Below are positions 24,872 to 32,210 of a DNA stretch of 44,768 bases, piece by piece. Positions within the stretch are counted from its first letter, which is position 1, and every line of letters starts with the position of its first letter. A program made the translations under genes and the position numbers. This stretch comes from Bacteroidales bacterium UBA1800. Lineage in GTDB: Bacteria > Bacteroidota > Bacteroidia > Bacteroidales > VadinHA17. The stretch lies in assembly GCA_002319915.1 (NCBI GenBank), contig DCFQ01000046.1, positions 1 to 44,768 on the forward strand, read 5' to 3'. The notes beneath the pieces were generated by a model. The model had not been told where the DNA came from, ran no database searches, and saw nothing but the letters and a program-made list of their open reading frames with translations.

Positions 24872-27523
24872 TTATCCGGCTGTGATCCTGAGCAGGTATT
24901 TCTCCGCTTTTGAGAGTGCCGATGCTATACCGTCAGGATTTTTTCCCCCGGCTGTTGCCAGGAACGGCTGGCCACCGCCTCCGCCGTTTATTTCCGGGGA
25001 GATCTCGCGGACTATATTTACAGCATTGATATTCCTTTCATTAACAAGCTTTTGGCTGACCGCCACGACAAGGCTGGCCTTCCCGTCGATCACCGAACCC
25101 AGCACTGCCACATTATCATCAGAATCCTTCCTGATGTCGAAAGCAATGGATTTGAGCAGATCGGCTGATTCGATATCCAGCCTGCCAGAGATGAATTTAA
25201 TGCCGTTGATCATCGTTGCTTTCTCCAGGATGTGTCTGACCGTTACGGATGCTGCCCTTGCCTGGAGCTTTTCCACACTCTTCCTCAGGGCGGCATTATC
25301 GGCAATAAGCTTCTCAACACTTTCCCTGATGCTTCCGGTGGTTTTCAAGAGCGTGGCAACCTGGTTAACTGACTCTAGGCGGGTATTGATATACTCCTCG
25401 GCCTTTCCCGCGGTAACTGCCTCGATCCTCCTGATGCCGGCAGCAATAGCGCTCTCTGAAACTATTTTGAATATCCCGATATTCCCTGTATTCCTGACAT
25501 GTGTTCCGCCGCACAGCTCTACGGACTCTCCAAACTTTACCACCCTTACCTTGTCGCCGTATTTCTCACCGAATAGCGCCATAGCTCCCATGGCTTTTGC
25601 CTCTTCCATCGATACCCCCTCGGAGACCTGCAGGCCCGAGCTTTCCCGGATCAGCTTGTTGACCATTGATTCAACAGCTGAGATCTCATTCTCAGACAGC
25701 TTGCTGAAATGGCTGAAGTCGAACCTGAGACGGTCAGGTGTGACGAGCGACCCTTTCTGCTCAACATGCTTCCCAAGCACCGACCTCAGAGCAAAGTGAA
25801 GCAGATGGGTAGCCGTATGATTGTTGGCAGTCATAAGCCGCTTCTCAAGGTCGACAACTGCCCTGAAGGCCTGATCAGCGACGGATATGTCACCATAGCT
25901 GACATGAATGATAAGGTTATTCTCCTTAACCGTATCGGCAATTTCAATCCTTTCCTTCCCGGATGATATATAGCCGGTGTCGCCTGCCTGCCCCCCGGAT
26001 TCTGCATAGAACGGCGTTTTGTCAAAGACAAGCTGGAGCGTTTCTTTACCCTTGAATTTTATTTTTCTGTACTTTGTTATAAGTATCTGGTCTTCTGTTT
26101 TATCGTATCCGGTAAACTGAGTCGGGCCCGATTCCCTGACCTCGATCCAGTCGCCGGCCACCACGGCAGCGTCCTCCCTTGACCTTTCCTTCTGGTTCTT
26201 CATTTCTTCCTCAAACCCCGTGATATCGAGGGTCATATTGTTCTCTTTCAGGATCAGCTGTGTAAGGTCGACCGGGAAGCCGTAGGTATCGTAAAGTTCG
26301 AAGGCTACTTTCCCCGGGAATATGCTGCGCTTTTCCTTTTGAAGATCTGCTATAATCTTTTCGATCATCTTCAGACCCTTGCCAAGTGTCCTCAGAAAAG
26401 CAGTTTCCTCTTCATGGATCACCCTGGCGATCTGCGTCTTACCCTCCCTGAGCCCTGGATAGGCATCACCCATGACATCCGAAAGGACCGACACAAGCTT
26501 GTAGATGAACGGTTCTTCCATCCCGAGGGTAGTGTATCCGTATCTTACCGCGCGCCGGAGTATCCTCCTGATAACATACCCTGCTTTATTGTTCGAAGGC
26601 AGCTGCCCATCCGCGATAGAGAATGAAACTGCCCTGATATGATCGGCGATGACCCTTAAAGCCACATCCCAGCTTTCATTGACACCGTAATTCCTGCCGG
26701 TAAGAGCTGAGATCTCCCGGATCACTGACTGAAAAATATCTGTGTCGTAATTTGATTTCTTGCCCTGGACAACCATGCACAGGCGTTCGAATCCCATGCC
26801 CGTATCAACATGCCTGGCAGGCAGCTGCTCGAGCCGTCCGTCGGCAAGCCGGTTGTACTGGATAAACACGAGGTTCCAGATCTCAATGACAAGCGGATGT
26901 CCTTTATTGACAAGTGTATGGCCCGGCACCTTTATCCTCTCCTCATCATCCCGCAGGTCGACATGTATCTCTGAACAGGGGCCGCATGGACCTGTTTCGC
27001 CCATTTCCCAGAAATTATCCTTCCTGTTTCCCTCAAGGATCTTATCCTTAAAGCCGGTGAAGTGCTTCTTCCAGCATTCAAATGCTTCATCATCCCTTGG
27101 AACGTTCTCTTCCCTGCTCCCTTCAAAAATCGTCGCGTAAAGTCTTTCGGGCCCGATCCCAAGCTTCTTCACAAGGAATTCCCATGCCCAGTCGATGGCT
27201 TCCTTCTTAAAATAATCACCGAATGACCAGTTCCCCAGCATCTCGAACATCGTGTGATGGTAAGTATCATGCCCTACCTCTTCGAGGTCGTTGTGCTTTC
27301 CGGAGACCCTCAGGCATTTCTGCGAATTTGCGACTCTCCTGCCGGCGGGCTGCCGGTTTCCGAGAAAAATATCCTTGAACTGGTTCATCCCTGCATTGGT
27401 GAACATGAGGGTTGGATCATTCTTGATGACCATTGGGGCCGATGGAACTATTGTGTGATCTTTCGATTTGAAAAATTCAAAAAACAACCCCCTGAGTTCC
27501 GATGCCTTTGGTGTAAATACCAT
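24872..27523 (-). CDS. alaS: Alanyl-tRNA synthetase
   Basis: 883 residues from the ATG at 27523 (MVFTPKASELRGLFFEFFKS). An in-frame TTG four codons upstream adds only three residues after the initiator Met and is less likely. The class II catalytic core shows PTLMFTNAGMNQFKDIFLG, LEEVGHDTYHHTMFEMLGNWSFGDYFKKEA and GMGFERL. The editing domain has HTATHLLHFALR and the zinc motif CGGTHVRNTG. The C-terminal C-Ala domain includes the Gly-rich INGGGGGQPFLATAGGK. It charges tRNA-Ala and clears mischarged Ser and Gly. It is divergent from the M23 peptidase operon across a short spacer, an arrangement I recall as common in Bacteroidota. Confidence 0.98.
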   Translation of the reverse strand: MVFTPKASELRGLFFEFFKSKDHTIVPSAPMVIKNDPTLMFTNAGMNQFKDIFLGNRQPAGRRVANSQKCLRVSGKHNDLEEVGHDTYHHTMFEMLGNWSFGDYFKKEAIDWAWEFLVKKLGIGPERLYATIFEGSREENVPRDDEAFECWKKHFTGFKDKILEGNRKDNFWEMGETGPCGPCSEIHVDLRDDEERIKVPGHTLVNKGHPLVIEIWNLVFIQYNRLADGRLEQLPARHVDTGMGFERLCMVVQGKKSNYDTDIFQSVIREISALTGRNYGVNESWDVALRVIADHIRAVSFSIADGQLPSNNKAGYVIRRILRRAVRYGYTTLGMEEPFIYKLVSVLSDVMGDAYPGLREGKTQIARVIHEEETAFLRTLGKGLKMIEKIIADLQKEKRSIFPGKVAFELYDTYGFPVDLTQLILKENNMTLDITGFEEEMKNQKERSREDAAVVAGDWIEVRESGPTQFTGYDKTEDQILITKYRKIKFKGKETLQLVFDKTPFYAESGGQAGDTGYISSGKERIEIADTVKENNLIIHVSYGDISVADQAFRAVVDLEKRLMTANNHTATHLLHFALRSVLGKHVEQKGSLVTPDRLRFDFSHFSKLSENEISAVESMVNKLIRESSGLQVSEGVSMEEAKAMGAMALFGEKYGDKVRVVKFGESVELCGGTHVRNTGNIGIFKIVSESAIAAGIRRIEAVTAGKAEEYINTRLESVNQVATLLKTTGSIRESVEKLIADNAALRKSVEKLQARAASVTVRHILEKATMINGIKFISGRLDIESADLLKSIAFDIRKDSDDNVAVLGSVIDGKASLVVAVSQKLVNERNINAVNIVREISPEINGGGGGQPFLATAGGKNPDGIASALSKAEKYLLRITAG

Positions 27524-27554
27524 ATTATTATGCAATAAGAGGCTTTAAATTGAG

Positions 27555-27586
27555 TTTGTAAAATTAAATTAATTGTTTTAGATTTG
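27555..27586 (+). promoter_or_regulatory. Candidate Bacteroidota promoter (TTTG at 27555, TAGATTTG at 27579)
   Basis: This is the best promoter match in the window. A TTTG -33 element and an exact TAnnTTTG -7 element are separated by 20 bp. It lies in the alaS/M23 divergent spacer and points at the first M23 gene, with about 25 nt of leader to the ATG at 27618. Confidence 0.55.
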
Positions 27587-27617
27587 TTGAGTTCGTCAAA
27601 AAAAACGCAGAACCTGG

Positions 27618-28580
27618 ATGCTTGGTCGCAGATATTTTCTTGATCCAACGGATTTACAGTTTAAAAGGGTAAGAGTTCACTGGAAAGATAAACTTGTCAG
27701 GGTTTCGCTATTTTTCGCAATCTCTGTCGGATTTACAATTCTTTACAGCTCTCTATTCAATTCGATGTTTGGTTCACCCAAGGAGAAGGTTCTGAACCAG
27801 CAGATTGAAAGCCTCAGGCTCAGGTATTCCCTGCTTGGGAGAACCATCGACCGCTCAGACAAGATGCTTGCCGGACTGGAGTCTTCGGACGGCAATATCT
27901 ACAGGCCGATCCTCGATATGGATTCTATCCCCGCTTCGATCCGCAGGATGGGAACCGGCGGTGTCAAAAAATATGAAGAATACGAGGGCTTCCACAATTC
28001 TTTCATGATGATCTCATTTGCCAGGAAGGTGGATGAAATAAGGAACAGGACAAATGTCCAGGAGGAATCGTTCAGGGCCATCCTTGAAAGGAAAGATGAA
28101 TGGATCAGGGAAATGGAACATTTGCCCATGATCAGCCCGGTGAATGTAATATACAGGCTTGGCGACGGTGTGAAGTTCAGGGAGGTGCATCCGGTGCTTG
28201 GGACACCGCAATGGCATCACGGGCAGGATATTTGCGCACCTTATGGGACCGAGGTCTATGCCACCGGATCCGGCAGGGTTATCAGGGCCGGATGGGACGG
28301 AGGATTCGGGAATTGCATAGTTATCGACCATGGATACGGGTATCAGTCTACATATGGCCACCTGAGCCACATAAAGATCAGCGAGGGCATGGACGTAAAA
28401 CGGGGCGATCTCATCGGCCTCACGGGAAGCTCGGGAACATCATCGGGGCCGCATCTTCATTACCAGATCGATCTATTTGGAAAGTTCAAGAACCCCCTCT
28501 ATTATTTCAATAACGACCTCACTGAAGCTGAATACTTTGAGATGATCAAGGCTCTTACCGCCCAGGCCAAATACAGGTAG
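27618..28580 (+). CDS. M23 family metallopeptidase, membrane-anchored (first of tandem pair)
   Basis: 320 residues. A short basic N-terminus is followed by one membrane segment (VSLFFAISVGFTILYSSLF, ~28-46), a periplasmic helical/coiled-coil stretch (~55-180), and a C-terminal LytM domain. The zinc ligands are present: His200 and Asp204 in HHGQD, and His279-Leu-His281 in PHLHYQI, with VIDHGYGYQSTYGHLS between. M23 enzymes cut peptide bridges of peptidoglycan. The usual G-x-R-x-H-P strand before the active site is altered (DGVKFREVHPVLG), unlike in the paralog 110 bp downstream. It heads a likely operon with the second M23 gene and a MerR-type regulator. Confidence 0.93.
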   Translation: MLGRRYFLDPTDLQFKRVRVHWKDKLVRVSLFFAISVGFTILYSSLFNSMFGSPKEKVLNQQIESLRLRYSLLGRTIDRSDKMLAGLESSDGNIYRPILDMDSIPASIRRMGTGGVKKYEEYEGFHNSFMMISFARKVDEIRNRTNVQEESFRAILERKDEWIREMEHLPMISPVNVIYRLGDGVKFREVHPVLGTPQWHHGQDICAPYGTEVYATGSGRVIRAGWDGGFGNCIVIDHGYGYQSTYGHLSHIKISEGMDVKRGDLIGLTGSSGTSSGPHLHYQIDLFGKFKNPLYYFNNDLTEAEYFEMIKALTAQAKYR

Positions 28581-28674
28581 CTTTCCGGATCCGGTTCTGA
28601 ATGTTCTTTTGCAGGCGGTTTATTTCATGACTGCCGCGGGGTTAAAATTTTGATCATAATTTTGTCGAAATATT

Positions 28675-28682
28675 TATCTTTG
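28675..28682 (+). promoter_or_regulatory. Candidate -7 box (TATCTTTG) for the second M23 gene
   Basis: Exact TAnnTTTG with a TTTG at 28649-28652, 22 bp upstream. It ends only 7 nt before the ATG at 28690, so the transcript may be leaderless. Confidence 0.4.
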
Positions 28683-28689
28683 CCGGGTA

Positions 28690-29661
28690 ATGGCTCCTAC
28701 GAAATATAAATTTGATCCGGAATCCCTGAGTTTTGATAAGATCCGCCTTGGCGTCAGAACGGTTATGATGCGGGCGCTTGCTTATTTTATCGGATCGGTG
28801 ATCATCGCTGTGATATACAGCTTTGTATTCGGGTTGTTCATCGACTCCCCCAAGGAGAAGGCGCTTAAGCGGGAGATTTCCAGCCTTACCCTTCAGTATG
28901 ACCTCATGCACAAGGAAATGGGAAGTATCGAGAAGGTGATCGATCACCTGCAGGAAACGGATGATAACCTTTACCGGACCATCTTCGGGGCCGAACCGGT
29001 CTCGGCAACCCTCAGGCAGGGAGGTACGGGCGGGGTCAACATGTTCAGCCAGCTTGAAGGATACGATAACTCAGGAATAGTAATCGAAACTGCTGCAAGG
29101 CTCGATAAGATCAGGAGGAGAATATATATTCAGTCAAGGTCGTTCGATGATCTGATTAATCTGGCAAGAGAGAAGGAAGAGATGCTCAGGTCGATCCCGG
29201 CAATCATGCCAATTTCATCAAAGGATCTTACGAGGATAGCCTCAGGATTCGGGCTCCGGATCCACCCGGTCTACAAGATCACAAAATTCCATGAAGGGAT
29301 GGACTTTACGGCCCCGCTCGGCACCGAGATCTACGCTTCCGGCGACGGGACAGTGGAATCGGTCAATTCCAACAAGCGCGGTATGGGCAACAACATTGTA
29401 ATTGATCACGGCTTCGGCTATTCATCTGTTTATGCTCATCTCGACGGGTTTAACGTAAGGGTAGGGCAGAAGGTACACAGGGGTGACGTGATAGGTTTTG
29501 TAGGGAACACAGGCCTGTCGGTTGCTCCGCATCTGCATTACGAGATCAAGCTGAATGGGACAAATGTTGACCCGGTTAACTATTTCTTCAACGATCTCAC
29601 TGCGGCCGAGTACGAAAAAATGATCGAGATCGCCTCGAAGACTGGGCAGTCGTTCGATTGA
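28690..29661 (+). CDS. M23 family metallopeptidase, membrane-anchored (second of tandem pair)
   Basis: 323 residues, built like the preceding gene: one membrane segment (ALAYFIGSVIIAVIYSFVFGLF, ~31-52), a helical linker (~57-180) and a LytM domain. Here the active site is canonical: SGFGLRIHPVYKITKFHEGMDF (His201, Asp205) and APHLHYEI (His281-Leu-His283), with VIDHGFGYSSVYAHLDGFNV. Both proteins share the endings FNNDLTEAEY and FNDLTAAEY, so they are duplicates. The predicted role is peptidoglycan endopeptidase during growth or division. The MerR-type gene follows after 52 nt. Confidence 0.95.
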   Translation: MAPTKYKFDPESLSFDKIRLGVRTVMMRALAYFIGSVIIAVIYSFVFGLFIDSPKEKALKREISSLTLQYDLMHKEMGSIEKVIDHLQETDDNLYRTIFGAEPVSATLRQGGTGGVNMFSQLEGYDNSGIVIETAARLDKIRRRIYIQSRSFDDLINLAREKEEMLRSIPAIMPISSKDLTRIASGFGLRIHPVYKITKFHEGMDFTAPLGTEIYASGDGTVESVNSNKRGMGNNIVIDHGFGYSSVYAHLDGFNVRVGQKVHRGDVIGFVGNTGLSVAPHLHYEIKLNGTNVDPVNYFFNDLTAAEYEKMIEIASKTGQSFD

Positions 29662-29713
29662 AGGCATTTTTATATTTCCTGAATTTTACACGAGCAACCA
29701 GCAACCAGCCAGG

Positions 29714-30049
29714 ATGCCATACAAAGAGAAAAAAATCGAGAAACTTTATTATAGTATCGGAGAAGTTTCCAGGATGCTTGACGTCCCCGTGTCAACCGTC
29801 AGGTTCTGGGAAAATGAGTTCGACATCCTCAGGCCGATGAAAAACAAGAAAGGCAACAGGATGTTCACGGCGGCCGATGTCAGGAACCTCACAATCATTC
29901 ACAGGCTGACCAAGGAAGAAGGAATGACGCTGGCTGGGGTAAAGAAGAAGCTTGATGGGAACTGGGAGGAGGCTGACCGCATATTTGAGATAAATGAATC
30001 ACTCCAGAGGATCAGGAGTCTCCTGCTCGAATTGAGAGACAATATCTGA
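29714..30049 (+). CDS. MerR family transcriptional regulator
   Basis: 111 residues. A MerR helix-turn-helix and wing occupy residues ~12-80: YYSIGEVSRMLDVPVSTVRFWE, then NRMFTAADVRNLTIIHRLTKEEGMTLAGVKKKL. A short coiled coil (~85-111) should form the dimer. There is no effector domain and no metal-binding Cys cluster, so it is not a classical metal or drug sensor; such short MerR proteins occur next to M23 genes in Bacteroidota, in my recollection. It probably belongs to the M23 operon and may regulate it. An AGG four bases before the ATG could act as a weak ribosome-binding site. Confidence 0.9.
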   Translation: MPYKEKKIEKLYYSIGEVSRMLDVPVSTVRFWENEFDILRPMKNKKGNRMFTAADVRNLTIIHRLTKEEGMTLAGVKKKLDGNWEEADRIFEINESLQRIRSLLLELRDNI

Positions 30050-30145
30050 CCTGTTCCATTGTGAAGTTTTCCGGTCCATGCGGGATTAAAAAATTACTCC
30101 CGGGTGCTCTTTAACGAGATGCCGGGATGCTCAGAGTAAAAATAT

Positions 30146-31240
30146 ATGAAGCTACAGGAAATTTGTAACTACCTTGGCAATGTGATCCCCCTGGATTTCC
30201 AGGAAAGTTATGATAATTCGGGACTACAGGTCGGATCAGCAGACCAGGAGATCACATCGGCGCTGATCTCGCTGGATGTCACAGAAGCAGTTATTGAGGA
30301 ATGTGTCAGGAAGAACTGCAATCTCATCGTTTCTCATCACCCGGTGATCTTCAACCCCATCAAAAAACTGACCGGCAGTACATTGCCGGAAAGGATCATC
30401 CTCCGGGCTGTCAGGAGCGGCATTGCCATCTATTCGATGCATACAAACCTTGATGCGGCGGAAAACGGTGTAAGCAGGAAGATGGCAGAGAAGATGGGAC
30501 TGACGGGGATAAGGGTCCTTTCTCCACTGAAGGACAGGCTTCTGAAGCTCGTTACTTTTGTTCCCGACGGTCATCTCGATGATGTACGCAATGCGGTTTT
30601 TGGTGCAGGTGCAGGAGTTATTGGAAATTATGACCTTTGCGGCTACTGCGGCGACGGGACCGGAAGTTACAGGCCCGGCGAGAATACAGATCCTTACACG
30701 GGTGAAAAGGGGAAGATGCACTTTGAAAAAGAGACACGGTTCGAGACTATCCTGTTCTCCCATATGCGCGGCAGGGTCATAGAGGCGCTGTTGAAGAGCC
30801 ACCCTTACGAGGAGCCGGCCTATGATATTTATCCCCTGGCAAATGACAATATCAATGCCGGTTTCGGATGTATCGGAGAACTGCCCGAAGCGCTTGGAAA
30901 GAGTGCCTTCCTGCGTTTTCTTTCCGGGGTATTTGATGCAAAAGGGATAAGGTACTCCGGGGGTCCGGAGAATGAGATCAGCAGGGTTGCAGTCTGCGGG
31001 GGTGCCGGATCAGGAATGATCAATGATGCAGCGGCATCGGGCGCAGATGCATATGTCACCGCCGATCTGAAATATCATAATTTCCTTGAGAATGGTGAAA
31101 AGTTGCTTCTGGTCGATTGTGGTCATTATGAGACTGAAAAATATGCAATTGAATTAATACACGATCTAATTATCAAAAAATTCCCTACATTTGCACTCCG
31201 GTTTTCAGAAACTAATAGCAATCCGATTAATTATCTTTAA
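30146..31240 (+). CDS. Nif3-like dinuclear metal centre protein (YqfO/YbgI family)
   Basis: 364 residues, the long form with an inserted central domain. The Nif3 halves flank the insert. The N-terminal part has NSGLQVGSADQEI, LIVSHHPVIFNPIKKLTG and YSMHTNLDAAENGVSRKMAEKMGL. The C-terminal part has VAVCGGAGSGMINDAAASGADAYVTADLKYH and LLLVDCGHYETEKYAIELI. The conserved His and Asp residues should bind two metal ions. The middle (~125-235, including HPYEEPAYDIYPL) is the PII-like insert of YqfO-type proteins. The family is often annotated as GTP cyclohydrolase I type 2, but the true function is unsettled. The next gene starts 3 nt after the stop, a conserved pairing. Confidence 0.95.
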   Translation: MKLQEICNYLGNVIPLDFQESYDNSGLQVGSADQEITSALISLDVTEAVIEECVRKNCNLIVSHHPVIFNPIKKLTGSTLPERIILRAVRSGIAIYSMHTNLDAAENGVSRKMAEKMGLTGIRVLSPLKDRLLKLVTFVPDGHLDDVRNAVFGAGAGVIGNYDLCGYCGDGTGSYRPGENTDPYTGEKGKMHFEKETRFETILFSHMRGRVIEALLKSHPYEEPAYDIYPLANDNINAGFGCIGELPEALGKSAFLRFLSGVFDAKGIRYSGGPENEISRVAVCGGAGSGMINDAAASGADAYVTADLKYHNFLENGEKLLLVDCGHYETEKYAIELIHDLIIKKFPTFALRFSETNSNPINYL

Positions 31241-31243
31241 ATT

Positions 31244-32008
31244 ATGGAAAAAGTCAAAACGCACGAAGCTGAGATTCCCGTTGAAGAGAGGCTCAGGGCA
31301 TTATATAGTCTTCAGCTTGTTGATTCGGAAATTGATAAGATCAAGACACTGAGAGGTGAGCTTCCGCTTGAAGTTCAGGACCTTGAGGATGAGATTGCAG
31401 GTCTTGAAACAAGGCTGGGAAACCTGAGGGACGAGGTCGTCAATCTTGACAAGGCAATCGTTAAGAAGAATATTGAGATCACTGAAGCAGAAGCTCTTAT
31501 CAAAAAGTACGAAGAACAGCAGAAGAATGTAAGGAATAACCGTGAATTTGATTCTCTTTCCAAAGAAATTGAATACCAGAACCTGGAAATTGAACTTTAC
31601 AACAAAAAGATAAAGGAGTACACTGTCCAGACCGAGGAAAAGAAAGTACTTATTGCCGAGTCGGAATCGACACTGGCCGACAGGAAGTCGGATCTCGATA
31701 ACAAGAGGAAAGAGCTTGATGAGATCATTTCCGACACCCAGAAGGAAGAAGAGGGGCTCTATAAGAAATCAGAGAAGATACAGGACCTGATCGAGGACCG
31801 CCTGCTGACCGCCTATAAAAGGATACGGTCGAATGCCAGGAACGGGCTGGCAGTGGTTCCGGTGCAGAGGGATGCCTGCGGGGGATGCTTCAACCAGATC
31901 CCGCCCCAGAGGCAGCTGGATATCAAATCGAGGAAGAAGATCATAGTCTGCGAGTATTGCGGACGGATACTCGTGGATGACGAGATAATTAGTGAAAGCC
32001 ATTTATAA
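31244..32008 (+). CDS. Coiled-coil protein with C-terminal C4 zinc ribbon
   Basis: 254 residues. A long charged coiled coil (~20-195, rich in Glu, Lys and Leu heptads) is followed by a zinc ribbon with Cys212, Cys215 (ACGGCFNQIPPQ), Cys236 and Cys239 (VCEYCGRIL). This is the CdsZ/zf-RING_7-type protein found beside nif3 in many bacteria; it is thought to act in the cytoplasm, with proposed nucleic-acid or ribosome contacts. It starts 3 nt after the nif3-like stop and is certainly co-transcribed. A TACATTTG sequence inside the end of the upstream gene (31186-31193) could be an extra promoter. A large inverted repeat follows its stop. Confidence 0.93.
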   Translation: MEKVKTHEAEIPVEERLRALYSLQLVDSEIDKIKTLRGELPLEVQDLEDEIAGLETRLGNLRDEVVNLDKAIVKKNIEITEAEALIKKYEEQQKNVRNNREFDSLSKEIEYQNLEIELYNKKIKEYTVQTEEKKVLIAESESTLADRKSDLDNKRKELDEIISDTQKEEEGLYKKSEKIQDLIEDRLLTAYKRIRSNARNGLAVVPVQRDACGGCFNQIPPQRQLDIKSRKKIIVCEYCGRILVDDEIISESHL

Positions 32009-32051
32009 AATGGCTTTTTTGCTCATATAAAAGTTTCTGTAAAAAGTTTTT

Positions 32052-32143
32052 AACCGCAAAGGCTGCAAAGTGTTCGCAAAGCACGCAAAGTCTATGACTT
32101 AAAACTTTGCGTCCTTTGAGTATATTTAGCGTTCTTTGCGGTT
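32052..32143. repeat. Long inverted repeat of CGCAAAG units (four per arm, 9-11-9 bp spacing)
   Basis: The left arm 32052-32091 and right arm 32104-32143 are 40 nt each with a 12-nt loop. They pair perfectly over the outer AACCGCAAAG and well at the inner ends. Units start at 32055, 32064, 32075 and 32084 in the left arm and, inverted, at 32105, 32114, 32125 and 32134 in the right arm. Both arms show the same 9, 11, 9 bp steps, close to one unit per DNA turn. It lies between the zinc-ribbon gene and hutU, on the transcribed side of the former, and could act as terminator, REP-like element or protein-binding site. Confidence 0.8.
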
Positions 32144-32210
32144 TTGGATTTTGATGATCGGGGTTCCTATTATTCTTTAACTTTACGCCTGAAATCATTC
32201 TTAATCCAAA

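Noticed and set aside
24732..25799. Plus-strand open frame of 355 codons opposite alaS
   Set aside because: It is antisense to the conserved alaS C-terminal and editing domains. Its product is Ser/Thr-rich with no domain pattern, as expected from the codon bias of the real gene.
27521..27535. TTG at 27535 as the alaS start
   Set aside because: It adds only three residues after the initiator Met and before a good ATG at 27523; the ATG is the simpler choice.
28585..28594. CCGGATCCGG palindrome after the first M23 gene
   Set aside because: It has no loop and no T-tract. A 10-bp palindrome alone is not enough for a terminator or operator call.
30236..30802. Minus-strand open frame of 188 codons opposite the nif3-like gene
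   Set aside because: It is antisense to conserved Nif3 motifs and is a composition artefact.
32052..32143. CRISPR array
   Set aside because: The units are only 7 bp with 2-4 bp gaps and inverted arms. There are no spacers of CRISPR length and no cas genes.
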